Of a DNA stretch of 64,000 nucleotides, positions 9,477 to 19,060 are shown piece after piece (the first letter of the stretch is position 1; each line of letters begins with the position of its first letter). This stretch comes from Zhongshania antarctica (GTDB lineage Bacteria; Pseudomonadota; Gammaproteobacteria; Pseudomonadales; Spongiibacteraceae). The stretch covers positions 372,001 to 436,000 of the forward strand of contig NZ_JACHHW010000004.1 in NCBI RefSeq assembly GCF_014202945.1. The letters are read 5' to 3'. The position numbers and the translations under genes were made by a program. The notes below the pieces were generated by a model. It did no database searches. It saw only the letters and a program-made list of their open reading frames with translations, and had not been told where the DNA came from.

Positions 9477-9491
9477 TATGGACCCTATACG

Positions 9492-10040
9492 TTAATGATT
9501 TTCGTGGCCATGTTCTTGCTTGGAATCAGCCTGGCTTAAAACTTGGTATTGCAGGGCGGTCATGTCCGGCAGTTTTTGTAAAAAGGCCACCATTGCCCAT
9601 ATCCGCTCGTCACTATGAGTCGGTCCCCACGCGGGCATGCCAGATGCTTTTATACCGTGTTTTATCGTCCAAAATTGTCGTTTGGCCAGGTTCTCCTTAG
9701 TTATCTTTCCACTGTTCTGCGTACTGAGATTGGGTGGGGCAGGATAAAGCCCAAGACTCATCTCACTGCTTTGCTGTCCGGGTTGTAAGTGGCAGGCTGA
9801 GCACATTTCATTGTAGTCAGTAGCGCCGTTAATCAACAAATCGACTTGTTGTAAGTCAGGAACGGTGATGTCTTTAGACGCTACGGTGACCGAGCGATCC
9901 CGCGCGGTGTCCAGCAACCAATAGGTGAGTTTATGGTGGGGCGTATCAGCCCCAAATGGGTAGACACCTGCATATATTGTTGCGGCAATAACTATCAGAG
10001 CAAACATTGCCAAGGCAAATAATGATTTTAGCATTTTCAT
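9492..10040 (-). CDS. Membrane-anchored monohaem c-type cytochrome
   Basis: 182 residues with an N-terminal uncleaved signal/anchor helix (SLFALAMFALIVIAATIYAG), one haem-binding CSACH site near residue 80 and a probable axial methionine in KASGMPAWGP. AGGA seven bases upstream of ATG supports the start. It ends next to the convergent MMPL gene (15 bases apart). It lies at the end of the copper-resistance block; similar small cytochromes commonly accompany cop genes, perhaps as an electron acceptor or copper-sensitive partner, but that link is inference. Confidence 0.85.
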   Translation of the reverse strand: MKMLKSLFALAMFALIVIAATIYAGVYPFGADTPHHKLTYWLLDTARDRSVTVASKDITVPDLQQVDLLINGATDYNEMCSACHLQPGQQSSEMSLGLYPAPPNLSTQNSGKITKENLAKRQFWTIKHGIKASGMPAWGPTHSDERIWAMVAFLQKLPDMTALQYQVLSQADSKQEHGHENH

Positions 10041-10064
10041 TTGGTGTTCCTTTTTTTTGCAGGC

Positions 10065-10412
10065 CTAGTGCTGATGAGCGTGGCTATCGTCGTGGCTCTT
10101 TACCGGCTCACTTTCCGTCTGAGCTTTAGGGGCAACCGGAGTTTGGCCCTGTTGACTCGGGCTGTCGTGAGCAGTGGGACCAACGCTAGGTTTGAAGTGA
10201 GATGCACATTTACTCATCATTGCCTGCATGACTAATGCGTCTTTAGCAATATCCTGCGGTGCGACACCATTGTCGAGTAAGGTTTTGAGTGTGCCGCAAT
10301 CTGCCTTGCCCGCAGAGGATTGGTGGCCGCTGCCTGCGAAGCTCGGGCTAACACTGCCGAATATTATTAGGAGGGCGGGGTATAGCCAATTCTTAATTAC
10401 TAATCTTGTCAT
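10065..10412 (-). CDS. Small periplasmic His-rich protein of the copper cluster
   Basis: 115 residues from the ATG at 10412, where the signal peptide begins (MTRLVIKNWLYPALLIIFGS, cleavage near SFA). The mature part has two cysteines (KADCGTL, MMSKCASHF) and a histidine/aspartate-rich tail (SHDDSHAHQH) after a Pro/Gln-rich linker, suggesting metal binding. I do not recognise a named family. An upstream in-frame ATG at 10439 is possible but would add nine non-signal residues. It lies 24 bases before the cytochrome gene and is separated from copB by a strong hairpin. Confidence 0.7.
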   Translation of the reverse strand: MTRLVIKNWLYPALLIIFGSVSPSFAGSGHQSSAGKADCGTLKTLLDNGVAPQDIAKDALVMQAMMSKCASHFKPSVGPTAHDSPSQQGQTPVAPKAQTESEPVKSHDDSHAHQH

Positions 10413-10427
10413 AGTGTTTGCCTCGCA

Positions 10428-10450
10428 AGCCGCTGGCATTGCCAGCGGCT
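10428..10450 (-). other. Intercistronic hairpin between copB and the small His-rich gene
   Basis: Perfect 10-bp inverted repeat (AGCCGCTGGC / GCCAGCGGCT) with an ATT triloop, just after the copB stop. There is no T-run on either side, so it is not a standard terminator; it could reduce read-through or stabilise the copAB message. Confidence 0.6.
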
Positions 10451-10464
10451 CGGATAAATAGTGA

Positions 10465-11190
10465 TTAGAACCAAGCGCGAATACCGGCTACCCATTGCAG
10501 TGCTTCGATATCGCCGCCGTCGGCTCTGCTAAGGTCCGCAGTATTGCCGTATTTTTTTGACCAATTAATGCCAATATAGGGCGCAAATTCGCGGCGAATT
10601 TCGTAGCGTAGGCGCAATCCTGCATCGATTTTAGCCAGGCCGCTGCCTTGCTCATACTTTGGCGCATTGCGGCTATAAAGGGTGGTTTCTAGCTCGGGAC
10701 TAAGGATGAGTTTCTGGGTAAACATGAGTTCGTACTCAGCATCGATGCGCAATGCAGTTTGGCCGCCTTCGCCAAAAAATAGCGCGCTGTCTATTTCAAA
10801 GAAATAAGGTGCTAAGCCTTGTAGGCCAATCGCGAACCAGTGCTGGTTTTGGTCTGGGTTAAAGTCGCCGCGCCACCCGGTTTGAAGATCCCAGTAGGGG
10901 GCTATCGCGTGGCTGTAAAGCACTTGCAGTTCAGATTCTTCACGCTGGCCGTCGACCAATTCGCCTTCGGTTTTTAGCCATAATTTGTCGAGGTTTTTAC
11001 CGAGCCACACTTCGGCATTCCAGTTGCTAATATCGCGATCGTTGCTTTGGGCATCGTGTTTAAGACGCTGTTCCAGTTGGTTTATCGACACCATGCTAAT
11101 AAGTGGGTCGGCTGCCTCGTGGGCAAGACTAATATTGTTTGCCGCCACGCACAGTGCGCTCGCGGCGAATCCGCGCTTAGTCATTTTCAT
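10465..11190 (-). CDS. copB: Copper resistance protein B (outer-membrane barrel)
   Basis: 241 residues: signal peptide, then the CopB pattern with WLGKNLDKLWLKTEGE, LQVLYSHAIAPYWDLQTGWRGD and a closing aromatic residue (AGIRAWF) expected of an outer-membrane beta-barrel. CopB family proteins work with the multicopper oxidase CopA in periplasmic copper handling. The ATG overlaps the copA stop in an ATGA arrangement. The Met/His-rich N-terminal extension of Pseudomonas CopB is missing, making this a short form. Confidence 0.92.
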   Translation of the reverse strand: MKMTKRGFAASALCVAANNISLAHEAADPLISMVSINQLEQRLKHDAQSNDRDISNWNAEVWLGKNLDKLWLKTEGELVDGQREESELQVLYSHAIAPYWDLQTGWRGDFNPDQNQHWFAIGLQGLAPYFFEIDSALFFGEGGQTALRIDAEYELMFTQKLILSPELETTLYSRNAPKYEQGSGLAKIDAGLRLRYEIRREFAPYIGINWSKKYGNTADLSRADGGDIEALQWVAGIRAWF

Positions 11191-13112
11191 ACTGCGCCTC
11201 CGTTATGGCTGATGCGCACTTCGCGCATCATACCGGGCATGTGGTAGAGCAGGTGGCAGTGGTAGGCCCAGCGGCCCATTGCATCTGCCGTCACGAGGTA
11301 ACTGATTTTTGAACCGGGTTGAACCATAATTGTGTGCTTACGGGGAATGTATTCAGGGTCGCCGGTTTCTAGTTCGCTCCACACACCGTGTAAATGGATA
11401 GGGTGGGTCATCATGGAGTCGTTTACTAGGGTGATGCGCACGCGCTCGCCAAAACTCAGTGCAAGCGGCTCGGCATCCGCAAAGGGGATCCCATTTACCG
11501 ACCACATATAGCGGTGCATATTGCCGGTAAGGTGTAGCTGAATCTCACGACTGGGTTCGCGGCGGTCTTCAGTTGGATGCAAGTTGCGGAGTTGGCTATA
11601 GCGCAATACTTTACGACCATATAGCTGCTGGTGGTTGCGCAGACCAATGCCGGGGTCATCGAGTCCGCTTTGCGGGCTGTCGGCGCGGGCGTCTACCTGA
11701 GGGCCAAATTCGGTTTTTACATGGGTGATTTCATTACTGCTGCCAAACCCCGCTTTGCCCAAAGGCGCTGGCATCGCCATGCTCATGGCGGCCATATCGT
11801 GCTGACTATGATCCATGCCTTTCATATTGCTCATATCATGGCCACTGTGATCCATTTCTTTCATGCTGCCCATAGTGTGCTGGCTGTGATCCATTCCCGC
11901 CATGCCCCCCATGTTTTGGTCGCCATGGCTCATACCTGCCATCGCCATGCCCATATCGCGGTGGCTTAGAACCGGGGCGGGGTCCATATTCGGAATGGCT
12001 GCACTTAAGGCTGGGTTGGCGCTGAGGGTGCCACGCGTAAAGCCACTGCGGTCTATGCTTTGCGCAAATACGCAATATGCACTGTCGTCACTGGGCTCAA
12101 CAATGACGTCGTAGGTCTCTGCCACGCCGATCCGGAATTCATCAATGGTAAAGGGCTCGACGTTTTGGCCGTCGGCAGCGACCACGGTCATTTTAAGGCC
12201 GGGAATACGCACATCGAATATCGTCATGGCGGCGCTGTTGATAAATCGCAAACGAATTTTTTCGCCCGGCTTAAAGAGTCCCGTCCACCCTTGGTCTGGC
12301 GTTGCGCCGTTCATTAGGTAGGTGTAGGTGTATGCAGTTACGTCGGCAATATCTCGCTCGCTCATGCGCATTTGATTCCACATGCTGCGATCAGACCAAG
12401 TTTGGCTTAGACCTTTCTCTTTAATATCTCGCCATAAATCACCGGCGGTACGTTCGTTAAAATTATAGTAATCACCGCGTTTTTTCAGCTTGGCGTAAAT
12501 ATCTTCTGGCGCCTCATCTGACCAGTCAGAAAGCTGCACCACGTAGTCCCGGTCGTAAGCGACTGGATCGGGTTCTTTCGGTTCGATCACAATGGCGCCA
12601 TAGACGCCGGTCTGCTCCTGAAACCCAGAGTGGCTGTGATACCAATACGTACCGCTTTGCTGAACTTTAAAGGCATAGTCAAAATACTCACCGGGCTTAA
12701 TGCCGGCAAAACTCATTCCCGGAACACCATCCATTTCCGCAGGTAAAATCATGCCATGCCAGTGAATGGAACTGTCGTGGGCGAGGTGATTACGAACTCG
12801 CAGAGTGATGTCGTCGCCTTCCCGCCAATGTAAGATAGGGCCGGGCACACTGCCATTAACAGCCGTAGCTATTCTCGATTTACCAGTAAAGTTGACTGGC
12901 TGATAGCCAATATCCAAATCAAAATGTTTGCCGCTTAAGGTTTGTTGCTCCACTGCTGTGGGTGCTTTCTCTATGCCCCAGCTTAAGGGGCTGCCACTTA
13001 AGCCAATAAGCGCACCAGCGCTCGCCGCGCCGGTCACAAACCGACGCCGGGATACGCTTGCGGTGGCCAATGTACTTAGGGTTGGTGATGAAATGTGCGT
13101 AGTATGCTTCAT
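11187..13112 (-). CDS. copA: Copper resistance multicopper oxidase CopA (Tat-exported)
   Basis: 641 residues from the ATG at 13112, which has GGAAG six bases upstream; a more distal ATG at 13151 lacks this. A twin-arginine signal (SRRRFVTGAASAGALIGL) starts the protein. Three cupredoxin domains carry copper ligands HWHG (IHWHGMILP), HSHSG (WYHSHSG), HPIHLHG and HCHLLYHMPGM. Between domains 2 and 3 a Met/His-rich region contains three 13-residue repeats starting MDHS. The enzyme oxidises or binds Cu(I) in the periplasm. It leads a copA-copB-small protein-cytochrome operon. Confidence 0.95.
   Translation of the reverse strand: MKHTTHISSPTLSTLATASVSRRRFVTGAASAGALIGLSGSPLSWGIEKAPTAVEQQTLSGKHFDLDIGYQPVNFTGKSRIATAVNGSVPGPILHWREGDDITLRVRNHLAHDSSIHWHGMILPAEMDGVPGMSFAGIKPGEYFDYAFKVQQSGTYWYHSHSGFQEQTGVYGAIVIEPKEPDPVAYDRDYVVQLSDWSDEAPEDIYAKLKKRGDYYNFNERTAGDLWRDIKEKGLSQTWSDRSMWNQMRMSERDIADVTAYTYTYLMNGATPDQGWTGLFKPGEKIRLRFINSAAMTIFDVRIPGLKMTVVAADGQNVEPFTIDEFRIGVAETYDVIVEPSDDSAYCVFAQSIDRSGFTRGTLSANPALSAAIPNMDPAPVLSHRDMGMAMAGMSHGDQNMGGMAGMDHSQHTMGSMKEMDHSGHDMSNMKGMDHSQHDMAAMSMAMPAPLGKAGFGSSNEITHVKTEFGPQVDARADSPQSGLDDPGIGLRNHQQLYGRKVLRYSQLRNLHPTEDRREPSREIQLHLTGNMHRYMWSVNGIPFADAEPLALSFGERVRITLVNDSMMTHPIHLHGVWSELETGDPEYIPRKHTIMVQPGSKISYLVTADAMGRWAYHCHLLYHMPGMMREVRISHNGGAV
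11778..11894 (-). repeat. Three tandem 39-bp repeats coding the CopA Met/His array
   Basis: Three in-frame units of 39 bases encode MDHSQHTMGSMKE, MDHSGHDMSNMKG and MDHSQHDMAAMSM. Each holds two histidines and at least three methionines, matching Cu-binding methionine-motif regions known in CopA proteins. Unit number could vary by slippage or recombination between strains. Confidence 0.85.
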
Positions 13113-13240
13113 CGAAAACTTCCAAAATAAGTTGAAATCTAAACCTGCCAATCAAACGTTATAACGCCGAATAAGCATGGTCAGTAAACAATTAATTCGT
13201 AACGCCATATGTGCGACGCGCTAATAAGTTGGCTAGTAAT

Positions 13241-13259
13241 ACAGGCACAACTTGCCTGT
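13241..13259 (-). other. Inverted repeat downstream of the CopL-like gene
   Basis: ACAGGCA and TGCCTGT (7 bp, loop CAACT) lie three bases beyond the copL-like stop and 129 bases before the copA start. No T-run follows, so it may be a weak terminator or an operator for copA. Confidence 0.4.
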
Positions 13260-13261
13260 GA

Positions 13262-13690
13262 TTAGCTAAAAATGGGGGGTTTAAATAGTGAGGAAGCGTG
13301 CTGGGGAAGTAATTGGAGATCGAAATCTGATGTTACATCACGTGAATTAATAGCCTGATTCGCGTTGTCTGCGGAAAGCAGGGCGAAGGTGCTGCAACTG
13401 CCGACGCAGCATTGGCATGTGGCCTCACATTGAATCTCGCCTGCACCAGCACCGTGGGCCGCGGAATGCTGACTCATTTCGACATGCTGTTCTGGGCCGA
13501 GGTGTTGACCGTTATGATCACTGTGACTTGTGCCGAGACAGTGGCCATCTGCTGACGCGATTGCCTGGGGGTTAGTTTGACTGGTAGTTGGGTGGTTCAT
13601 CATTAACATCGGCGCAGCAGCAAGCACTGATTTACTGAAATAAATCAATATCAAGAAGCTAAGCACATGGATGTTAAGAATCTTCTTCAT
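13262..13690 (-). CDS. CopL-like / DUF2946-type small metal-binding protein
   Basis: 142 residues with an N-terminal signal (IHVLSFLILIYFSKSVLA), a His/Met-containing middle (GTSHSDHNGQHLGPEQHVEMSQH), a cysteine cluster CEATCQCCVGSC and a C-terminal LFKPPIF. The cysteine cluster plus the terminal Arg/Lys-Pro-Pro-Ile motif resemble CopL-family and DUF2946 proteins, which occur next to copAB and influence copper-dependent expression. It stands between cueR and copA on the same strand. Family assignment is by eye only. Confidence 0.65.
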   Translation of the reverse strand: MKKILNIHVLSFLILIYFSKSVLAAAPMLMMNHPTTSQTNPQAIASADGHCLGTSHSDHNGQHLGPEQHVEMSQHSAAHGAGAGEIQCEATCQCCVGSCSTFALLSADNANQAINSRDVTSDFDLQLLPQHASSLFKPPIFS

Positions 13691-13770
13691 AATTTGTCAG
13701 CAGTTTACGCGTAGTAATAAGACTCATTTTCTAAAGACAAGTTCGATATGTTTGCGATCTAACACTAATA

Positions 13771-14187
13771 CTAGGTCTTTTTAGTGCTAGCGCCAACACA
13801 TGGTTGCTCTAAACCTTGAAGTATGGGGCACTCGGCACGGTCATCACCATGGCACTCGGTAGTTAAGTTCTGCAAAAGGTTCCGCATGGCGCTGAGTTCG
13901 GCAATTTTGTCATCCAGTTCTTTTATATGGCTTAGCGCAAGGGCCTTTACGTCGCTACTCGCGCGCTCGCGGTCTTGCCACAGCGACAATAACTGCTTTA
14001 TTTGATCCAAAGAAAAACCTAGTGAGCGGGCGCTTTTAACAAAACTCAGCGTATGTAGGTCATTTTTTGAATAAATACGGTAGCCCGCGGGGCTGCGGTG
14101 AGATTGGTCAATGAGACCAATCCCCTCGTAGTGCCTGATCATTTTTGCCGATATGCCGCTGGCTTTGGCGGCTTCACCAATATTCAT
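13771..14187 (-). CDS. cueR: CueR-type MerR family copper-responsive regulator
   Basis: 138 residues from the ATG at 14187, preceded by AAGGAG six bases away. N-terminal MerR winged helix (MNIGEAAKASGISAKMIRHYEGIGLI), dimerisation helix, and a C-terminal metal loop with two cysteines eight residues apart (CHGDDRAEC), as in the Cu(I)-binding Cys112/Cys120 pair of E. coli CueR. It is the last gene of an HMA protein-ATPase-cueR operon whose promoter contains a matching MerR-family dyad (16973-17003), so autoregulation is expected. The longer frame starting at 14208 overlaps the ATPase and has no ribosome site. Confidence 0.92.
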   Translation of the reverse strand: MNIGEAAKASGISAKMIRHYEGIGLIDQSHRSPAGYRIYSKNDLHTLSFVKSARSLGFSLDQIKQLLSLWQDRERASSDVKALALSHIKELDDKIAELSAMRNLLQNLTTECHGDDRAECPILQGLEQPCVGASTKKT

Positions 14188-14188
14188 C

Positions 14189-16660
14189 TCAGGCTCCTTC
14201 CTTCTCATTGTTTGAGCTAACGCTGTCTGGTCTCCAGCGTTTCAATAGTAGGGCATTGCTGACCACGCTCACGCTGCTAAAGGCCATCGCCGCACCGGCT
14301 ATAACGGGACTTAATAAGCCAAACGCGGCCAGCGGGATGCCGATAGCATTATAGATAAAGGCCCAAAAAAGGTTTTGTTTAATCTTACGGTAACTGCGCT
14401 GGGAAATCGCAATCGCGTCCGCCACCAGTGCTGGGTCACCGCGCATTAAGGTAATACCTGCGGTGTGCATAGCAACGTCTGTACCGGTTGCCATGGCAAT
14501 GCCAATATCGGCCGCGGCGAGGGCAGGGGCATCGTTTATGCCGTCGCCGACCATGGCGACAACGCGGCCTTCGCTGCGCAGTTGGCTGACTTTCTTAGCC
14601 TTGTCATCGGGCAAAACATTGGCGATAAAATCGCTCAGGCCTAATTTTTTGGCAACTGCGCTGGCGCTGCCTTGGTTGTCGCCGGTGAGCATAATCGTTT
14701 CTATTCCCTTCTCGCGCAGTTGCGCGATGGCCTGGGCAGCGGAGGCTTTGATCTCGTCGCCAAAGGCCAGTAAACCAATCAGTTGTGGACTAGCACCTTC
14801 AACCGCCAACCATGACAGGGTATTGCCTTGGGCTTCTAAGTCTTCGGCGGTTTGTGCTAAATCGCCAAGATCAATATTCAGCTCTTTCATTAAGCGCGTA
14901 TTGCCCAGACTTAGTTGCTGCCCATTAACATGGGCACTCACCCCGCGACCGGCCAAGGCTTTGGCATTACTGGCTTGGTCAACGCTGATATTTTGTTCCT
15001 CGGCTCTCGCCATAACCGCTTTTGCCAGTGGATGGTCGCTGCCGGATTGCACGGCGGCCGCAAGGCGAATTAATTCGCGCTCATCGCCATTTACAGCCTT
15101 GGTGGCGGTAAGGCTTGGTTTGCCCACTGTTAACGTGCCGGTTTTATCGAAAATCACCGTGGTGGTTTTGTGGGCGATTTCCAGCGCTTCAGCGTCTTTG
15201 ATCAATATGCCGTATTTTGCTGCCACGCCAGTACCGGCCATGATCGCCGTGGGCGTGGCTAAACCAAGTGCGCAGGGGCAGGCGATAACCAATACCGCTA
15301 CCGCATTGATTATTGCGCCTTGAATATCGCCGTTATAAATCCACCAGGTGACCAAGGTAGCGAGGGCAATAATTAACACCACCGGTACAAACACCGCGCT
15401 GACTTGATCTACCAAACGTTGGATCGGCGCTTTGGCGGCTTGGGCATTTTCGACCATGCGAATAATGCGAGATAGAGTGGATTCGCTGCCGATTGCGGTG
15501 GTTTCAATCAGTAAGACGCCGTCGGCATTGATCGCGCCGCCGGTGACCTTATCGCCCACGTCTTTGCTAACCGGCAGGTTCTCGCCAGTGAGCATGGACT
15601 CGTCGATGTGGCTGGAACCTTCTTTAATCACGCCGTCTACTGGGATTTGCTCGCCGGGTTTTACAATAACCAAATCGCCGCTGCGAATATTCTCGACGGC
15701 CACTTCCTTGTCACCATTCTCGCCACGAACTCGCGCGGTGGCGGGACGCAGGGATTGCAGGGCCTGAATGGCCGCTGTGGTTTGGCGTTTGGCGCGGCCT
15801 TCTAACCATTTACCCAGCAGCACCAAGGTAATAACAACCGCAGAGGCTTCAAAGTAATAGTGGCCGCTAGCATGGCCGCCGCCATGCGCCTGCTCCGCAA
15901 AATACGGGCGCACTAATTCAAACACACTCAGGCCGTAAGCGGCGCTGGTGCCGAGCGCGACCAGTAAATCCATATTGCCGGTTTTGGCTTTAATCGCGGC
16001 CCAGCCAGCGCGGTAAAAGCGCGCGCCCAGCCAAAACTGTACCGGTGTCGCGAGTAGAAATTGCAGCCAGCCCGGCGCCATCCACTGACTGCCAAACACG
16101 CTGAAAACCATCGGCAAAAATAAGGGCGCCGATAAAATGGCGCCAATAATAACGGCGCGGGCTTCTTTATTGGAGGCGCTGTTTTGTGTATCTGATTTTA
16201 CCTTGGCGTGCTCAGTGTCTAGCGATGCTTGGTAACCCGCATTGCTGACGGCCGCGATTAATTCGGCGCTGCTAATGGCATCTTTAGCAATTTCAATATT
16301 GGCGATTTCTGTTGCTAAATTTACGCTCACCGCAAGCACACCGGGTGTTGCTTGCAAGGCTTTTTCAATTCTGCCAACGCAAGAGGCGCAGCTCATGCCG
16401 TCAATGTTAAGGCGAACCGTGCTAGTACTTACATGGTAGCCCGCATTTTCAACTGCCGCGCTCAGTTGTTCGCTGGGCACCGCTTTGGCTAAGGTAATTT
16501 GCGCCGTTTCGGTGGCTAAATTAACGCTAACGCTGGCAACGCCATCGACGGCGTTTAAGGCTTTTTCAATGTGGCTGACGCAGGAGGCGCAGCTCATGCC
16601 TTCTATGCCAAAGCGGAGTTTCTGCTGAGTCGAGTGGGTGTTAGGTGCGGCTGCAGTCAT
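14189..16660 (-). CDS. copA: Cu(+)-exporting P1B-type ATPase
   Basis: 823 residues. Two N-terminal heavy-metal-associated domains each with GMSCASC (near residues 20 and 88), then the P1B core: transmembrane metal site [11 protein letters not shown], actuator TGENLPVSK, phosphorylation DKTGTLTVG, the HP motif SDHPLAKAV and hinge [19 protein letters not shown]. The CPC and MxxxS-like helices mark a Cu(I)/Ag(I) exporter of the inner membrane. It starts 11 bases after the upstream HMA gene and its stop is followed after one base by cueR. This is a different protein from the multicopper oxidase that shares the name copA. Confidence 0.96.
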   Translation of the reverse strand: MTAAAPNTHSTQQKLRFGIEGMSCASCVSHIEKALNAVDGVASVSVNLATETAQITLAKAVPSEQLSAAVENAGYHVSTSTVRLNIDGMSCASCVGRIEKALQATPGVLAVSVNLATEIANIEIAKDAISSAELIAAVSNAGYQASLDTEHAKVKSDTQNSASNKEARAVIIGAILSAPLFLPMVFSVFGSQWMAPGWLQFLLATPVQFWLGARFYRAGWAAIKAKTGNMDLLVALGTSAAYGLSVFELVRPYFAEQAHGGGHASGHYYFEASAVVITLVLLGKWLEGRAKRQTTAAIQALQSLRPATARVRGENGDKEVAVENIRSGDLVIVKPGEQIPVDGVIKEGSSHIDESMLTGENLPVSKDVGDKVTGGAINADGVLLIETTAIGSESTLSRIIRMVENAQAAKAPIQRLVDQVSAVFVPVVLIIALATLVTWWIYNGDIQGAIINAVAVLVIACPCALGLATPTAIMAGTGVAAKYGILIKDAEALEIAHKTTTVIFDKTGTLTVGKPSLTATKAVNGDERELIRLAAAVQSGSDHPLAKAVMARAEEQNISVDQASNAKALAGRGVSAHVNGQQLSLGNTRLMKELNIDLGDLAQTAEDLEAQGNTLSWLAVEGASPQLIGLLAFGDEIKASAAQAIAQLREKGIETIMLTGDNQGSASAVAKKLGLSDFIANVLPDDKAKKVSQLRSEGRVVAMVGDGINDAPALAAADIGIAMATGTDVAMHTAGITLMRGDPALVADAIAISQRSYRKIKQNLFWAFIYNAIGIPLAAFGLLSPVIAGAAMAFSSVSVVSNALLLKRWRPDSVSSNNEKEGA

Positions 16661-16671
16661 GGCTAGCTCCT

Positions 16672-16944
16672 TTACTCATGGTTAGCGAGTGCTATCGGTG
16701 ACGCCTGATAGCCCGCCTCAGCAATGGCGGCAATGATGGTGTCGGAATCAATGTCGGCGTCGTTAACGATGATGTCTGCTGTTTTAGCCGCCAAATTAAT
16801 CTCGATCCCGTCAATACCGTCAAGTTCATTGAGCGCGCGTGTGATCCTGCCTACGCAGGCGCCGCAGTTCAATCCAAGAATAGTCAGTTGCAACGTCGTT
16901 TTATTGTGAACACTGCTAGGGGTATTACGTTTAGATGCGCTCAT
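16672..16944 (-). CDS. Small HMA-domain copper chaperone-like protein
   Basis: 90 residues from the ATG at 16944, which has GGAGGG seven bases upstream; longer in-frame starts lie within cysA and across the promoter. It contains one heavy-metal-associated domain with [10 protein letters not shown] in place of the usual MSCxxC, ending EAGYQASP. It probably hands Cu(I) to the ATPase or acts as a third metal-binding domain supplied separately. It is the first gene of the CueR-controlled operon. Confidence 0.85.
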   Translation of the reverse strand: MSASKRNTPSSVHNKTTLQLTILGLNCGACVGRITRALNELDGIDGIEINLAAKTADIIVNDADIDSDTIIAAIAEAGYQASPIALANHE

Positions 16945-16972
16945 GATTAAGCCCTCCGTTGATCGAGGCTTG

Positions 16973-17003
16973 ATCATTGACCTTACCACAATGGTAAGGT
17001 CAA
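16973..17003 (-). promoter_or_regulatory. CueR/MerR-type promoter with 19-bp spacer and perfect dyad
   Basis: Reading the minus strand, TTGACC (-35, 16998-17003) and AATGAT (-10, 16973-16978) are separated by exactly 19 bp. The spacer includes a perfect 10-bp inverted repeat, GACCTTACCA / TGGTAAGGTC, at 16979-17001 with a 3-bp centre. A 19-bp spacer with a central dyad is the hallmark of MerR-family activated promoters; the cognate regulator is the CueR encoded two genes downstream. It begins just beyond the cysA stop. Confidence 0.9.
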
Positions 17004-17017
17004 GGGCTTTATTAACA

Positions 17018-18172
17018 TTATCCGGCGAGACGTTCGCGCTCTCTGCCAATGAGAATTGGCGCGCTGAGTTGCTCCCGTACTGGCGTGATTGTTTGCGGGG
17101 CAAACACGCTGAACTGCATTAAACGTAGCCGCAAGGTGGCGCCGGTCTGGAAACGGGGCACATCGTGATGTAAATGCGGCAACTCGACACGAAGGGTGGA
17201 ATGGCTTTGGGCAAAAGTGCTATGTGCAAAGCTAACTTCGGCGCGCACAATTGGCCCGGTGCGTTGAATGCTATTTACCACCACGTCTATGCCCGCTTGC
17301 TCAGCGTCGGCAATGCGTAAATCGCTGGGGCGAACATAAACATCGACCGCGCCCTCATCCAGCACGGCAGTATTTGCCGTGCTTGGATAGGCACCGATTG
17401 CTGAGTCGCCAACATGCACTACGTCGCCCCGCCATTGCGCGGCGATAATATTGCTGTCGCCTAAAAAGTCGAATACCAGAGGCGAGGCGGGTTGTTCATA
17501 AACTTGATCGACACTGCCGAGCTGGGCGATTTCGCCTTTTTGCATAATTACCACCCGGTCGGCCAATTCTAGCGCTTCCTCTTGATCGTGGGTAACGAAC
17601 ACCGTAGTGACGCCGGTTTGCTGGTGCAAATCTCGCAGCCATTGCCGCAGTTCTTTGCGGACTTTGGCGTCTAGGGCGCCGAAGGGTTCGTCAAGAAGCA
17701 GGACTTTGGGGTCGATAGCCAAAGCGCGGGCAAGGGCCACACGCTGACGCTGGCCGCCAGACAATTGGTGGGGATAGCGATCTTCTAAACCGCCCAATTG
17801 CACTAGCTTTAATAATTCATCGGCGCGGGCGCGAATCGCTGCAGCGGGGCGACGAAAGGCGCGGGTTTTAACCCGCAGGCCAAAGCTCACGTTCTCGCGC
17901 AGGGTCATGTGCTTAAACAAGGCGTAATGCTGAAACACAAAACCAATTTGCCGCTCACGCAATGGGGTGTTGGCCATGTCCACGCCGTCAAAGTAAACGC
18001 TGCCAATGTCAGCGTTTTCTAGTCCGGCAATAATGCGCAGCAAGGTGGTTTTGCCTGAGCCAGACGGTCCAAGCAAGGCTAATAGTTCACCGGACTGAAT
18101 ATTAAGGCCAACGTTGTTCAAGGCTTTAAATTGGCCAAACTGTTTGCTTATGCCGCTTAATTGAATTTCCAT
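17018..18172 (-). CDS. cysA: Sulfate/thiosulfate ABC transporter ATP-binding protein
   Basis: 384 residues: Walker [11 protein letters not shown]-loop, signature [15 protein letters not shown], Walker [13 protein letters not shown], and a C-terminal TOBE-like regulatory region (about 235-360) as in CysA. It powers uptake through CysT/CysW. It is the last gene of the minus-strand order sbp-cysT-cysW-cysA, 27 bases after cysW. Only 14 bases separate its stop from the CueR promoter and no terminator is visible between them, so read-through into the copper operon is possible. Confidence 0.94.
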   Translation of the reverse strand: MEIQLSGISKQFGQFKALNNVGLNIQSGELLALLGPSGSGKTTLLRIIAGLENADIGSVYFDGVDMANTPLRERQIGFVFQHYALFKHMTLRENVSFGLRVKTRAFRRPAAAIRARADELLKLVQLGGLEDRYPHQLSGGQRQRVALARALAIDPKVLLLDEPFGALDAKVRKELRQWLRDLHQQTGVTTVFVTHDQEEALELADRVVIMQKGEIAQLGSVDQVYEQPASPLVFDFLGDSNIIAAQWRGDVVHVGDSAIGAYPSTANTAVLDEGAVDVYVRPSDLRIADAEQAGIDVVVNSIQRTGPIVRAEVSFAHSTFAQSHSTLRVELPHLHHDVPRFQTGATLRLRLMQFSVFAPQTITPVREQLSAPILIGRERERLAG

Positions 18173-18199
18173 TGTTTGTGTTTCCCAATAACGTCGAGA

Positions 18200-19060
18200 T
18201 TAATGTTTTAAGCCGTGGGCTTTTTCAAGCACGGCTTTTATGGCCAGCGTCACGAGTGCCAAGGAGGCTAAAATCGAGGCCATGGCAAAGGCGGCGGCAA
18301 AGTTGTATTCGTTGTAAAGAATTTCCACGTGCAGGGGCAGGGTATTGGTTTCGCCGCGAATATGCCCAGACACCACCGACACCGCACCGAACTCACCCAT
18401 GGCACGGGCATTACAGAGCAGCACACCATAGAGCAGACCCCAGCGAATATTGGGCAGAGTGACATGCCAAAACGTCTGCCAGCCATTGGCGCCGAGACTC
18501 AGGGCAGCTTGTTCTTCGTCGCTGCCTTGCTCCTGCATTAACGGGATCAATTCCCGTGCAATGAACGGAAAGGTGACAAAGATACTCACTAAAACAATGC
18601 CGGGCAGGGCAAACAAAATTTGAATATCGGTATCCTCTAGCAGAGGCGCCGCCCAGCCGCTGGCGCCAAACATCAGCACAAAGATCAAACCGGTGACCAC
18701 TGGCGATACCGAAAATGGCAAATCAATCAGGGTGGTTAATAAGACCTTGCCGCGAAACTCAAACTTGGCAATTGACCAGGCTGCTGCGACCCCAAAAATA
18801 AGATTCAAGGGTACGGCAATCGCCGAGGCGATGATCGTGAGCCTAATTGCCGCTAGGCCGTCGGCATCGCTCAAGGCCTTGCCGTAGGTTTGCCAGCCAT
18901 TGCGTAATGCTTCGGCGAACACGGTAAATAAGGGCAGTAGCAAAAACAGTATTAAAAAACTCAGCGCAATAGTCGTTAATACCCAGCGCGTGAGCTTGCC
19001 TTCACTAATAGCCGAATGGCCTGCCACTTTTATACTATTTTTCTGCGTAGACGGGTTCAT
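18200..19060 (-). CDS. cysW: Sulfate ABC transporter permease CysW
   Basis: 286 residues with six membrane segments and the inner-membrane permease EAA loop ([31 protein letters not shown]). The sequence [33 protein letters not shown] is typical of CysW. The ATG overlaps the cysT stop (ATGA). It forms the channel with CysT. Confidence 0.94.
   Translation of the reverse strand: MNPSTQKNSIKVAGHSAISEGKLTRWVLTTIALSFLILFLLLPLFTVFAEALRNGWQTYGKALSDADGLAAIRLTIIASAIAVPLNLIFGVAAAWSIAKFEFRGKVLLTTLIDLPFSVSPVVTGLIFVLMFGASGWAAPLLEDTDIQILFALPGIVLVSIFVTFPFIARELIPLMQEQGSDEEQAALSLGANGWQTFWHVTLPNIRWGLLYGVLLCNARAMGEFGAVSVVSGHIRGETNTLPLHVEILYNEYNFAAAFAMASILASLALVTLAIKAVLEKAHGLKH

Noticed and set aside
13763-13786. 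CACTAA/TTAGTG arms at the end of cueR as a terminator
   Set aside because: Only six pairs, a 12-base loop and no T-run on the transcribed strand.
14463-15323. 286-codon plus-strand frame within the copper ATPase gene
   Set aside because: It is antisense to a certain gene, low in complexity (Ala/Ser-rich), and has no ribosome site or family pattern.
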